From Methanomicrobiales archaeon (GTDB lineage Archaea; Halobacteriota; Syntropharchaeia; Alkanophagales; Methanospirareceae), in the NCBI GenBank assembly GCA_003160755.1, contig QEXZ01000007.1:1-12831 (forward strand): a stretch of 12,831 nt of DNA. The letters run 5' to 3'. A program made the position numbers and the translations under genes. The notes under the pieces were generated by a model. The model did not search any database. It saw only the letters and a list, made by a program, of their open reading frames with translations, and was not told the origin of the DNA. Shown piece by piece: positions 1 to 6,781 of the stretch. Each line of letters starts with the position of its first letter. The stretch's first letter is position 1.

Positions 1-204
1 ACCTTCTAAAAGCAGCATATCAAGTTTCTTAACGAAAACACCCTTTTCGGGCATTTCGTATAAACCCCTGTCCGTTATGGCATCGCCTAAACTCCGCACT
101 GTTCGTATCGTAAGCTCATGCTCCAATCCCGCCTCTTTCAATCGCTCACGTACTTTCTCTGTCTGCAATATTGCAAGTTTACTGCCTCGCGTTCCTATAA
201 TCAT
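1..204 (-). CDS. hemC: Hydroxymethylbilane synthase (porphobilinogen deaminase), N-terminal part, cut by window edge
   Basis: This enzyme polymerises four porphobilinogens into hydroxymethylbilane, the step after HemB. I translated the minus strand from the ATG at 202-204 and obtained 68 open codons running off the left edge. The product opens with IIGTRGSKLA and carries TVRSLGDAITDRGLYEMPEK followed by GVFVKKLD near residues 34-62, which are hallmark blocks of the HemC N-terminal domain. The catalytic Asp and the dipyrromethane-binding Cys lie beyond the edge and cannot be checked. The start fits the family, whose members begin right at the IGTRGS block. The nearest TATA-like stretch (around 228-237) suggests a leaderless or very short 5' end. 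The gene has the same orientation as the other hem genes but is separated from hemL by about 6.6 kb of accessory DNA. Confidence 0.93.
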   Translation of the reverse strand, partial: MIIGTRGSKLAILQTEKVRERLKEAGLEHELTIRTVRSLGDAITDRGLYEMPEKGVFVKKLDMLLLEG

Positions 205-207
205 GAT

Positions 208-240
208 CCCATATTTATATTGCTCTTATGAAAAATAATA
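208..240 (-). promoter_or_regulatory. AT-rich promoter region of hemC
   Basis: On the minus strand, this stretch directly before the hemC ATG holds two TATA-like sequences, ATATAAATAT close to the start and TTTATTATTT about 25-30 bases before it. The second is at the right distance for an archaeal TATA box driving a leaderless hemC transcript. No Shine-Dalgarno sequence precedes the ATG. Confidence 0.35.
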
Positions 241-260
241 AATCAAAAAAAATAAATTAT

Positions 261-363
261 AGACACAGATTAACACAGACAAGATGAAATGAGCGACGCC
301 GTTAAAAATACCCCCCCTGCCAGCCCAGCAAAAGAAAGAAAAAATCTGTGTAAATCCGTGTCT
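261..363. repeat. Short element bounded by 18-bp near-perfect inverted repeats (MITE-like or REP-like)
   Basis: The left arm GACACAGATTAACACAGA at 262-279 matches the reverse complement of the right arm at 345-362 at 16 of 18 positions, and the match extends one base outward on each side. The interior of about 65 bases is richer in G and C, includes a run of seven C at 311-317, and has no ORF. No clear target-site duplication is visible. It could be a miniature transposable element, the remnant of a larger one, or a hairpin-forming repeat. The arm motif resembles repeated 'ACACAGATT' sequences scattered through many environmental genomes, but I cannot count copies here. Confidence 0.55.
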
Positions 364-393
364 TGAATAGAAGGATGTTATAGTCTATGTACA

Positions 394-648
394 ATGAAAA
401 AGAAGAAGAAGAGAATATCTGATGATATCTGGTCTTTAGTCAGGACAAAATATCACCTCAGTTCACGTCAAATAGAAATGGCGAAAAAGCTCGGAATGAA
501 CCCCAAAAAGTTTGGAGGTTTCGTACCTAATAAATCAGAACTCTGGAAAAAGCCCCTGGGTCAGTTCATTGAATCTTGCTATTACAAGAGATTTAAGAGA
601 CAGAAAACAGAATCACGGAAAAATGAAATGAAACCAAAAGTTTTATAA
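394..648 (+). CDS. Small conserved basic protein of unknown function (84 aa)
   Basis: The gene encodes an 84-residue, Lys/Arg-rich soluble protein starting with a KKKKKR stretch. Its central part reads as a recognisable pattern: AKKLGMNPKKFGGFVPNK at about 30-47, then WKKPLGQFIESCYYKRF at about 51-67. Short bacterial and archaeal proteins with the pattern 'A-LG-NPKKFG...WK-PL--FIE--Y-KRF' are common, and I know of no assigned function. The ATG at 394 has only a weak purine stretch (AAGGA) 371-375 in front. The gene sits immediately downstream of the inverted-repeat element and may be the first gene of a short plus-strand group with the next ORFs. There is no predicted membrane segment. I treat it as real because of the family pattern. 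Confidence 0.55.
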   Translation: MKKKKKRISDDIWSLVRTKYHLSSRQIEMAKKLGMNPKKFGGFVPNKSELWKKPLGQFIESCYYKRFKRQKTESRKNEMKPKVL

Positions 649-686
649 ACCCCCAACGTGCAACCTGAAACAAGGGTGAAATAAAA

Positions 687-776
687 ATGGAAATACCCAC
701 TTTATCAGAAGAGGAGAAATGGGAAATGATGCGCGAGATGTTCGTGCTGAACAAGCAGATGAGGGATACAGGATGA
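687..776 (+). CDS. Possible 29-residue peptide or gene remnant
   Basis: The ATG at 687 follows an AGGGTG sequence and opens a 29-codon frame rich in Glu and Met (MEIPTLSEEEKWEMMREM...), ending at TGA 774-776. The acidic, amphipathic helical look is plausible for a small partner protein of the basic ORF just upstream, or for the leftover start of a longer lost gene. Nothing identifies it, and its length alone would not distinguish it from chance. Confidence 0.2.
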   Translation: MEIPTLSEEEKWEMMREMFVLNKQMRDTG

Positions 777-795
777 AAATAGTGAAAAAGTAAAT

Positions 796-1137
796 ATGAA
801 CCCCAAAAGAATAGCAATCGCAACCACAATCGGGCTATTATGCGGGCTGTATTGCGCATACGCCACGAGTCAGATGGAAAATCCAGCGACGGGAGCGCCT
901 TATGGTATCTTTATACTGCTGTCTATCGTGTATAACAGAGCATTAATCGGATTTGTAATTGGAATTGCGGACGGCATAAAGTTACATCCTGTTCTACGCG
1001 GTGCGATTTTAGGAGCAATAGTAAGTTTTGCCATTACTATTCCAGCTTTTGAGCAAGGTGCAGGTGCGCTGATATTAGTTCCATTTGGCGTAGTGTATGG
1101 AATCATCGCCGACTTCGTGGCAACAAAATTTTCGTAA
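796..1137 (+). CDS. Small four-helix integral membrane protein, unknown function
   Basis: The 113-residue product is strongly hydrophobic and Gly/Ala/Ile-rich. I see four likely membrane segments at about residues 6-24, 34-56, 66-84 and 90-108. The short polar loops contain small motifs (GIADG at 56-60, HPVLRGAILGA at 64-74, and a short acidic turn before segment 4). The Gly-rich helices with a conserved-looking Arg at the start of segment 3 resemble small uncharacterised archaeal membrane proteins. I cannot name a family or substrate. No good Shine-Dalgarno site precedes the ATG, so it may be translated from an upstream message. It is followed by a clear hairpin plus T-run, marking the end of this transcription unit. 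Confidence 0.6.
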   Translation: MNPKRIAIATTIGLLCGLYCAYATSQMENPATGAPYGIFILLSIVYNRALIGFVIGIADGIKLHPVLRGAILGAIVSFAITIPAFEQGAGALILVPFGVVYGIIADFVATKFS

Positions 1138-1163
1138 CTCAAAACTTCGCTGCTTTACATTCT

Positions 1164-1195
1164 CGTCTAATTAGACGCTTCGCGATTTTTTTTTT
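1164..1195 (+). terminator. Hairpin plus T10 transcription terminator
   Basis: A perfect 14-base palindrome, CGTCTAATTAGACG (1164-1177), is followed eight bases later by ten consecutive T (1186-1195). The palindrome can fold as a 5-bp stem with an AATT loop. The T-run alone would be a typical archaeal termination signal. It ends the plus-strand unit containing the membrane protein gene and insulates the downstream endonuclease promoter. Confidence 0.6.
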
Positions 1196-1203
1196 GCCGA
1201 TAG

Positions 1204-1238
1204 CTATTTATATTACAAAAAAGCACGGTGTTATAAAG
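1204..1238 (+). promoter_or_regulatory. TATA-box promoter for the upstream ORF and the DUF262 gene
   Basis: The stretch 1204-1215 reads CTATTTATATTA, a good archaeal TATA-like box. Counting about 25 bases on puts transcription start near 1235-1240, almost on the ATG at 1239. A second weaker box, TTATAAAG (1231-1238), would start transcripts close to the in-frame ATG at 1263. Either way the message would be leaderless for the small upstream ORF. Confidence 0.45.
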
Positions 1239-1343
1239 ATGAAAAAAATTGTGTTTTTAAGGATGAACATACGTGCCAAGCTTGGATATAATGCGTTATC
1301 TGTAATGCCGCAGCCAAAAAGGCGAGGTAAAAGCTATGCCTAG
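1239..1343 (+). CDS. 34-codon upstream ORF overlapping the DUF262 gene start
   Basis: From the ATG at 1239 (or the in-frame ATG at 1263) a frame of 34 codons runs to TAG at 1341-1343, overlapping the ATG of the next gene by eight bases (ATGCCTAG). The peptide is basic at its end (PQPKRRGKSYA) and resembles nothing I know. The TATA box is placed so that this ORF would begin the transcript, while the main gene has its own GAGGT Shine-Dalgarno inside the ORF. That arrangement suits translational coupling or a leader peptide that tunes expression of the nuclease. A chance frame is also possible. Confidence 0.35.
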   Translation: MKKIVFLRMNIRAKLGYNALSVMPQPKRRGKSYA

Positions 1344-2970
1344 AATAAGTCCAACGCAAAAGATATATGACGTAGTAAAGGATATAAAAGAAGGTGGATA
1401 TCGATTGCCTTCCATCCAAAGATCTTTTGTTTGGGACGAAGAAAGAATATGCAAATTGATGGATTCGTTGATGAATGATTACCCGATAGGCTCATTCCTT
1501 GTTTGGAAACCAAACTCAGAGTTTCCGATTAGGACAAGAGAGTTCATTCGAGATTATAAAACTGGTGAAAAGCTTACTTCGGAGGATGAGCCATTTGAAT
1601 CTTTACCCTATCTAGTGTTAGACGGGCAACAGAGATTACAATCCTTGGTTCTCACGGTTTTTGGCAAATATAACGGTAATCCACTCTATTTCAAAGTTGA
1701 TAGCAATCCATGTGAGGAGGAAAACGACTTAAGGTATAGATTTCAATTTATGACTCCTGAGCAGGCTGCTAAAGATTCGCATTGGAGAAGAATCGGAGAG
1801 ATAATCCACGTAAACATACCAAAAATTTCAGCATTTGTAGGCGGCGAGTTTAGTAATGACTCCTCCGATATAAAAGAAAGAATAACGGAAAACATAGGTA
1901 AGTTTATACAAGTTTTTCGTATCGACGAGAAAATACATATCCAAGAGGTAAATGAAGATTTGCCCTATGACGATGTTCTCGAAGTTTTTGTGCGGGTTAA
2001 TTCCGGTGGAATTGTCCTGACTAAATCAGATTTGCTTTTTTCGACGGTGATATTACATTCGCCTGAAATGGAAAAGAAATTCATAGAGATTTTAGATGAA
2101 TTAAATGGCAATGGAGAATATGATTTTAATACGGACTTTCTTATTAAATCTTCATTTGTAATTTTAGACAAAGGAGCAAAATATGAAATCAGAAAATTGA
2201 AGGAAGGGGTATTTATCGAGAAACTGGAAGATGAATTTGAAAAGATTAGGAAAGCATTACTTTCTACCGTCGAGTTTCTAAAAACAGATGCAAAAATTCT
2301 TTCCAAGAAATTCTTAAAATCATATTTAGCGGTAATTCCGATTGTAGATTTTATTTATCAGCAACCACATCAGCAGCTCCCAGAAGGTCAAGCTATAAGA
2401 CTCAGACAGTACTTATATATGTCATTTTTTATGAGATTTTACTCCTATGGTCCAGATGGGAAATTAGATGTCATTCACAAAAAAATCAAAGAAGCTAATC
2501 CATTTGTGAACTTCCCAATCGATGAGGTTAGTAAATATATGGAAGAGCGAACTGGTATGATATATGCTTTTTCTGAAAATATGCTTTATGATTTAGATTT
2601 AGTTCTAAATATTATTCAAGGTGGTGTTTTTGAAATCCCGAAAAAGAGAGGTTGGAGTTTAGAACGAGACCACATATTCCCAAGGAGTATTTTAGAAAAT
2701 ATGGAATTTCCAAAGGGATTAATAAACAGTGTTGGCAACTTTAGATATATAAACAAAACACGTAACATATTGAAAAGCAATGACCTACCTGAAGAAAGTA
2801 CAGATTTTTATGGTTCGGATGATCCAGCACTTAAAGACCTTTTTATGAAGGCGAGGGGCAATTTAACTGAGGAAACATTTGGAAATTTTGTTCAAAAACG
2901 AAAGGAACTAATAATGAGCAGAGTAAATGAATTTTTGGGGTTTAGTAACAGTAGTTTCGAACAGAGATAG
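1336..2970 (+). CDS. DUF262 / HNH nuclease of the GmrSD type (modification-dependent restriction-like)
   Basis: The 544-residue protein joins an N-terminal DUF262 (GmrS/ParB-like) domain to a C-terminal HNH-type nuclease (DUF1524-like). The DUF262 part shows RLPSIQRSFVW at 23-33, the PIGSFLVWK block just before residue 60, and the signature DGQQR at 96-100, a ParB/sulfiredoxin-fold NTP-binding motif. The middle carries FVRVNSGG, also typical of DUF262. The nuclease motif begins with ERDHIFP (443-449, His446) and continues with Asn464/Asn468 and a Lys/Asn-rich stretch. Single-chain GmrSD enzymes use NTP hydrolysis to cut modified, often glucosylated, phage DNA, so an antiviral role is likely but the substrate is unknown. 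A GAGGT site lies about eight bases before the ATG. The gene is visibly more AT-rich than the hem genes and stands alone without a methylase, which suggests horizontal acquisition. Confidence 0.85.
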   Translation: MPRISPTQKIYDVVKDIKEGGYRLPSIQRSFVWDEERICKLMDSLMNDYPIGSFLVWKPNSEFPIRTREFIRDYKTGEKLTSEDEPFESLPYLVLDGQQRLQSLVLTVFGKYNGNPLYFKVDSNPCEEENDLRYRFQFMTPEQAAKDSHWRRIGEIIHVNIPKISAFVGGEFSNDSSDIKERITENIGKFIQVFRIDEKIHIQEVNEDLPYDDVLEVFVRVNSGGIVLTKSDLLFSTVILHSPEMEKKFIEILDELNGNGEYDFNTDFLIKSSFVILDKGAKYEIRKLKEGVFIEKLEDEFEKIRKALLSTVEFLKTDAKILSKKFLKSYLAVIPIVDFIYQQPHQQLPEGQAIRLRQYLYMSFFMRFYSYGPDGKLDVIHKKIKEANPFVNFPIDEVSKYMEERTGMIYAFSENMLYDLDLVLNIIQGGVFEIPKKRGWSLERDHIFPRSILENMEFPKGLINSVGNFRYINKTRNILKSNDLPEESTDFYGSDDPALKDLFMKARGNLTEETFGNFVQKRKELIMSRVNEFLGFSNSSFEQR

Positions 2971-3269
2971 TTCCGAAGGTGGAATGGCACATGAAAACCG
3001 TATAAAAATAGCTGTTTTAGACAAACAAGCAAAAACAGGGCAAAATCAACCGAAATATCTGTGAATTAAACTGCAAAGGTCATTTTGGGTTGCCAGAAGC
3101 TTTTGTGTATAAATTTTCCTTGTTCGGAAGTAGGGGTATTCGGAACTACTGAAGTAAATCATAAAAGGTTCTTTAGTTTTTGGATTTTGAAATTACCATT
3201 CCTGAGTTCAGTGTGAGCGAGATAATAGGCATCTTTTGCTTTTTACATTTTGGTTTTTATATTTTTCAT
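2971..3269. other. Intergenic region between convergent genes, no supported gene
   Basis: This stretch separates the ends of the DUF262 and MutS-like genes. A 26-codon frame at 2984-3064 (MAHENRIKIAVLDK...) has an AAGGTGG just before it but no convincing homologue. From about 3229 to 3267 the plus strand is very T-rich (TTTTGCTTTTTACATTTTGG and on), which could terminate the plus-strand transcript. TTCGGAA occurs twice (around 3124 and 3138). No tRNA, CRISPR or larger inverted repeat is apparent. Confidence 0.4.
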
Positions 3270-5255
3270 TTATTTCAGCCCCTCTCCTCTTTCTACCTCC
3301 AGCACCTTTATTATCTCCTCATAAACCGTTTTTAACTCCTCTTTCCTGACGCGTCCCAGAAGCTTCTTTATCACCAATTCCGGTGTGCTCGACCCGATAT
3401 GGCTGAACATCGGCTGTCTATCAACAATAATGTTTCCCGCGGCATCCAATCCCTCTGACTCTATTCCATCTACACGCACCTTCTCCATACTTATATGCGG
3501 CAACAACTCATGGATTAAATGCGTTATCACCACAGCAATCGTATCCTTTGGCATATAATTCAAGATGGCCGCCATTATCCGTCCCATTGCACCGGGTTCG
3601 GTAAGCGCCTCCAGTTCGTCTATTAACACCACCTTCGCTCCTTCTCGCATGAATATCCGGCTCAATGCACGCATCGAATATTCAAACGACCCGGTCTTCT
3701 TTATCATCTTCCGCCGGTATAAATACAGAGGCGTCAGCGGGATTTCCGCTCGCTCCGCCGGCACCGGCAGACCCAGCTCCGTGAGAATGACCGAAGTTGC
3801 AAGCATAATCAACAACGATGTTTTTCCTCCGCTGTTCGCACCCGTAAGAATGGCTACTGGATGCGGTGCAGCGCCGAAGATACCCAAATCCGTTTTTCCT
3901 ATCGAATAAGAAACTGGCACCACGGGCTCACCACCGCTCAGCTCTTCATCAACCAAAAATATATTCCTGCCCATAATCACGCCCAACCCCTCTTCGCTTA
4001 GTTCCGGCATATTCAACTTGAAATCACGGCTAAATTGCGTTACGCCCAGCATAAAATCGAGATAGAAAATCTTTTCGATTGCCGTGCTCACCTGTGCTCT
4101 ATGTCGCTCCAGTTGCTTTGCAAATTCGCTTAGCTTGTAATATCTTCTCTCCGCCTTTTTCCTGTTATATCCCTGCCGCAATCGCTGCAGCGGCACCCGC
4201 GAAAATTCAAATGGCAACCCGCTATCCAGATTATCATACGCGCACTCCCATAAAACATCCTTGTCTTCACCGATAAGCATCAACGCATCCACCATATTCA
4301 CCAAAACCTCTTCAAGATAACCTTTAAACTCTTCTACACCGCCGCCGCTTTGCATAATCCGCTCTGCTTCCTTGTTTAGCTCCTCCTCATACCTGTAAAT
4401 CAGGTCGTCAAAACTGGGTTCGGCATCGGCTTCCGCTTTGCCATTCCCCATTTCTACTTTTTCCACAAGCCCCAGAACGTCTTCTAAATTCTCTATCGGG
4501 ATACCTTTGAACAGATACGAATCCTTAAGTGTTGCAAATTCGGCTAATAATGCTATTATCGCTTCTATTGCTTGCTTCTTTGCCACGAAAGAATTAATGA
4601 CGAATTCGGGATAAATTTCGCATGGTTCTGACAAATTATTAATATCTATGTTTATGATGCCCGGTTCATCAAGCACGCCCTCCTCTGCGTCGCCTTCACC
4701 GATTAACAGAATGATATTCTCCTTCTGCAGAAGTTCCCTTGCTTTATCTGTGGAATCAAGAAATTCTACCTGCACGAACTCGCCATAAAAATCCTTTAGT
4801 TCTGCTTCTATTCCTCTTCTACGAATAGCGATAAGAGGCGATTGCCCAAAACGCATCCTCTCTATCGCGGCTCCAGAAATTATTTCACGCACTCTCGCTA
4901 TTTTCGCCCCACCAAGCTGCTCCTCCAACTTCCTGCTCTCACGCACATCCTTAAATCTCGTTTGTAGTTCCTCCCTGCTGAGGGAAGGCGTAAGCGTAAG
5001 AACCCTATCCTTTCCGTTTTTCGTTGTCGCATACGAGGAAAGGAGTTTCAAAAGCTCTTTCTCTAATTCTCGCGTTTCTTTAGTGCAGAAGACTGTTCGG
5101 ACTTTATATCCCGCTAAATCCTCTTTAGTTCTTATCACCACCTTCTCTGCTTCTCTTCGTTTTGTTCCGAGAATTGCGGATAACGCCTCGGGGTCCGGTA
5201 TCGCTATTGCATCCTTCAAATAGGGTTTCAGGAACTCCGGGTATTTCTTATTCAT
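3270..5255 (-). CDS. MutS-family ATPase (archaeal MutS2-like DNA-binding protein)
   Basis: The 661-residue protein ends in a MutS-type ATPase domain. Walker A is GANSGGKT at 472-479 (Lys478), Walker B is VLIDE at 543-547, and a TH motif follows with His579. Between the Walkers lies the MutS-like segment in which a phenylalanine-serine pair (SFEYSMRAL) and acidic residues couple to ATP. The region at about 270-440 is helical and lever-like. The N-terminal 250 residues do not look like the mismatch-binding domain of canonical MutS, and I see no Smr nuclease domain at the C-terminus as in bacterial MutS2. This fits the archaeal MutS-related group, thought to act in recombination control or DNA structure recognition rather than classical mismatch repair. 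A TATA-like box at 5315-5325 precedes the ATG, which has no Shine-Dalgarno site. The gene is divergent from the toxin-antitoxin pair. Confidence 0.85.
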   Translation of the reverse strand: MNKKYPEFLKPYLKDAIAIPDPEALSAILGTKRREAEKVVIRTKEDLAGYKVRTVFCTKETRELEKELLKLLSSYATTKNGKDRVLTLTPSLSREELQTRFKDVRESRKLEEQLGGAKIARVREIISGAAIERMRFGQSPLIAIRRRGIEAELKDFYGEFVQVEFLDSTDKARELLQKENIILLIGEGDAEEGVLDEPGIINIDINNLSEPCEIYPEFVINSFVAKKQAIEAIIALLAEFATLKDSYLFKGIPIENLEDVLGLVEKVEMGNGKAEADAEPSFDDLIYRYEEELNKEAERIMQSGGGVEEFKGYLEEVLVNMVDALMLIGEDKDVLWECAYDNLDSGLPFEFSRVPLQRLRQGYNRKKAERRYYKLSEFAKQLERHRAQVSTAIEKIFYLDFMLGVTQFSRDFKLNMPELSEEGLGVIMGRNIFLVDEELSGGEPVVPVSYSIGKTDLGIFGAAPHPVAILTGANSGGKTSLLIMLATSVILTELGLPVPAERAEIPLTPLYLYRRKMIKKTGSFEYSMRALSRIFMREGAKVVLIDELEALTEPGAMGRIMAAILNYMPKDTIAVVITHLIHELLPHISMEKVRVDGIESEGLDAAGNIIVDRQPMFSHIGSSTPELVIKKLLGRVRKEELKTVYEEIIKVLEVERGEGLK

Positions 5256-5389
5256 AATATCATTGTTGCCACATCTTATCCTTCGCTAAAAAGTATTTTC
5301 TTGTTCTACTAAAAGTTTTTTATAGGGATTATTATCTATTATTTTAGCTAAAAATAAGCATAGTTTAAGGAGGGCGTAAAATAAAAAAA
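5256..5389. promoter_or_regulatory. Divergent promoter region (MutS-like gene / toxin-antitoxin pair)
   Basis: The 134-base AT-rich gap drives two genes in opposite directions. On the minus strand CTATAAAAAAC (5315-5325) would start the MutS-like transcript near 5290. On the plus strand TTTTTTATAGG (5316-5326) or GCTAAAAATAA (5347-5357) can serve the antitoxin. An AAGGAGGG Shine-Dalgarno (5368-5375) lies 14 bases before the antitoxin ATG, slightly longer than usual. No clear palindromic operator was seen. Confidence 0.45.
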
Positions 5390-5578
5390 ATGGGTACAGC
5401 AAAAGAAGAAGTACAAAAGATGCTTGAGCAGATCCCGGATGACTCGTCGTTCGAGGACATCCAGTATCATATCTATGTGCGGGAGAAGATCGAGCGTGGG
5501 TTGAAAGATATAGAAGAAGGACGTATACTCGACCAGGAAGAGATTGAGCGAAGAATGAGCAAATGGCTTGGAAAGTAA
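5390..5578 (+). CDS. Antitoxin, RelB-like partner of the downstream RelE/ParE toxin
   Basis: This 62-residue, charged, all-helical protein contains DDSSFEDIQYHIYVREKIER at about 17-36, followed by GLKDIEEGRILDQEEIERRM. That is a common form of the small antitoxins encoded just upstream of RelE/ParE toxins. It should bind and neutralise the toxin and repress the shared promoter. Its last 16 bases overlap the toxin start, so the two are translationally coupled. The DNA-binding fold is not obvious from sequence. The pairing with an unmistakable toxin is the strongest support. Confidence 0.82.
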   Translation: MGTAKEEVQKMLEQIPDDSSFEDIQYHIYVREKIERGLKDIEEGRILDQEEIERRMSKWLGK

Positions 5579-5883
5579 AATGGACCGAAACTGCTTGGAG
5601 CGATCTTGAAGAGGCTGCGGACTATATAGCCAAGGAGTCTCCACACTATGCCGCAGCATTTGTTCGTGAGACACGAGATGCCGCACGCTCATTAGCTTAT
5701 CTAGCGGAGCGTGGTCGTGTGGTGCCTGAGTTTGATGACACGAGCATCCGAGAACTTTTCGTGAGGAGTTATCGCTTAATTTATCAAGTGACAGAACAAG
5801 TTGTATATATTATTGGTTTTGTTCATGGTGCACGTAATTTGCTGGCACTTTGGGAACGAGAAGGGCAGCATCCGCACCTATAA
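5563..5883 (+). CDS. RelE/ParE-superfamily toxin
   Basis: The 106-residue protein has the ParE/RelE toxin layout. A first strand (KVKWTETAW) is followed by two helices holding DLEEAADYIAKESPHYAAAF, then AERGRVVPEF, IRELFVRSYRLIYQV and VVYIIGFVHGARNL. The conserved 'YR-IY...V--I--V-HG-R' end is clear. RelE members cleave mRNA on the ribosome and ParE members poison gyrase, and the sequence alone does not decide which. The ATG at 5563 lies inside the antitoxin's last codons in another frame. The stop codon (5881-5883) abuts the stop of the convergent minus-strand gene (5884-5886) with no space, so the two transcripts must overlap. Confidence 0.87.
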   Translation: MAWKVKWTETAWSDLEEAADYIAKESPHYAAAFVRETRDAARSLAYLAERGRVVPEFDDTSIRELFVRSYRLIYQVTEQVVYIIGFVHGARNLLALWEREGQHPHL

Positions 5884-6459
5884 TCATTTTATTCCGCTAA
5901 TAAAGAATAACAGAGTGAATATGAGAGCCAATGCTGTTATCAAAAAAGCCCAAAATGCCCACCATGGATCGAAAGAGGGTTCTCGGAAATCCAAATGGAG
6001 CCTGGCACCTTCACTTGGCGATTTGAGTTTCCATGCATAACTGATTTGGTCTTTTTCTAATTTTGGATACACTATTTTCCACGGATTAATCTCTAAATTG
6101 CGGATCTCGTGCAACATAGGAGCATATGCGGTAACGAAAAACCCCCGAGGAAGCACCACCCAATAGTATAAAAATTCTAAATCCACTATTTCCTCATTTC
6201 TTGACAGTTCACCCAAAACTTTATTGTCATAAGGTCTTATACTTATTGTCCACGTAGATTCTGTATAAAGATGTCTTTTAATTTTCTTTGCATATTTGGA
6301 GATGGTATACTTAATGCGAAAGCCCGCATATTTGACTAATTCCCCACTACACACATTACTTCGCTCTTCATGTAAATTATACCGGAAGAAAATACGAATT
6401 TGTGAGTAAGAATCCTTAAAAGTAGTTTCTATGTTATGTATTTGTGCTATTTTAACATA
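5884..6459 (-). pseudogene. 3' part of a split gene: tail-anchored membrane protein, downstream of an in-frame TAA
   Basis: This frame runs open from just after the TAA at 6460-6462 to the TGA at 5884-5886. It is in the same frame as the 6460-6777 ORF, so the two look like one protein of about 295 residues broken by a single nonsense codon. A separate product could only start at the GTG at 6352-6354, which has no good ribosome-binding site. The 35 codons before that GTG (FKDSYSQIRIFFRYNL and on) still read like coding sequence. The predicted protein is rich in beta-type segments, then has one hydrophobic helix at the very end (WWAFWAFLITALALIFTLLF), preceded by a Trp-rich interface. That suggests a C-terminal tail anchor with the body on one side of the membrane. 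I recognise no family. Confidence 0.6.
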
Positions 6460-6777
6460 TTACTGATTATTTGGTGCAGCTAATAATTTGACAAATTCTT
6501 CGCTTTTTCGTTCATACTGACCATCATACAGATAGTCACAGAAATTAGCATTTAGAAAAAGCTCATTTTCTTCACTTACATTTTTTAAAGGAACATCGCC
6601 ATCTACAATAACGATAATTTCGTTCATTGAAGAATCTGAGGATAGCCCTATTAACTCGAAGATACATTCAAGATTGAAAGTTGCATCACCATTTGGTGCG
6701 ACCCAAATAGCTTGAGATACTTTCTTAATTTTATATTTAGGTTGATTATTCCTTTTAATAAAAGCTATAACCGCCAA
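6460..6777 (-). CDS. 5' part of the split membrane protein gene, unknown function
   Basis: This 105-residue frame ends at TAA 6460-6462. I place the start at TTG 6775-6777, because a strong GGGAGGTGA sequence (6782-6790, overlapping the hemL stop) is spaced correctly for it. The alternative GTG at 6790-6792 lies inside that ribosome-binding site. The sequence (about 25-60: SQAIWVAPNGDATFNLEC and following) looks like a beta-rich domain, and I recognise no family. It follows hemL by a few bases and is probably cotranscribed with it. Its AT-rich composition differs from hemL. Read through the TAA, it continues into the membrane-anchored part at 5884-6459. Confidence 0.55.
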   Translation of the reverse strand: MAVIAFIKRNNQPKYKIKKVSQAIWVAPNGDATFNLECIFELIGLSSDSSMNEIIVIVDGDVPLKNVSEENELFLNANFCDYLYDGQYERKSEEFVKLLAAPNNQ

Positions 6778-6781
6778 AATA

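Noticed and set aside
593..859. Minus-strand frame of 88 codons across the small genes at the left
   Set aside because: It overlaps the better supported small basic protein and the membrane protein, and its composition is that of an antisense frame.
2984..3064. 26-codon frame whose start (RIKIAVLDK...QPKYL) loosely recalls the N-terminus of the RNase L inhibitor ABCE1
   Set aside because: The resemblance covers only a few residues, the iron-sulfur cysteines are absent, and the sequence after the stop does not continue the family in one frame. It is too weak to call a pseudogene.
3565..3909. Plus-strand frames inside the MutS-like gene, also 4079-4276
   Set aside because: They are opposite the conserved Walker motifs and helical region of a clearly real gene and have no start signals.
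6460..6462. Recoding of the internal stop as pyrrolysine
   Set aside because: The codon is TAA, not TAG, so pyrrolysine insertion does not apply. A nonsense mutation or sequence error is simpler.
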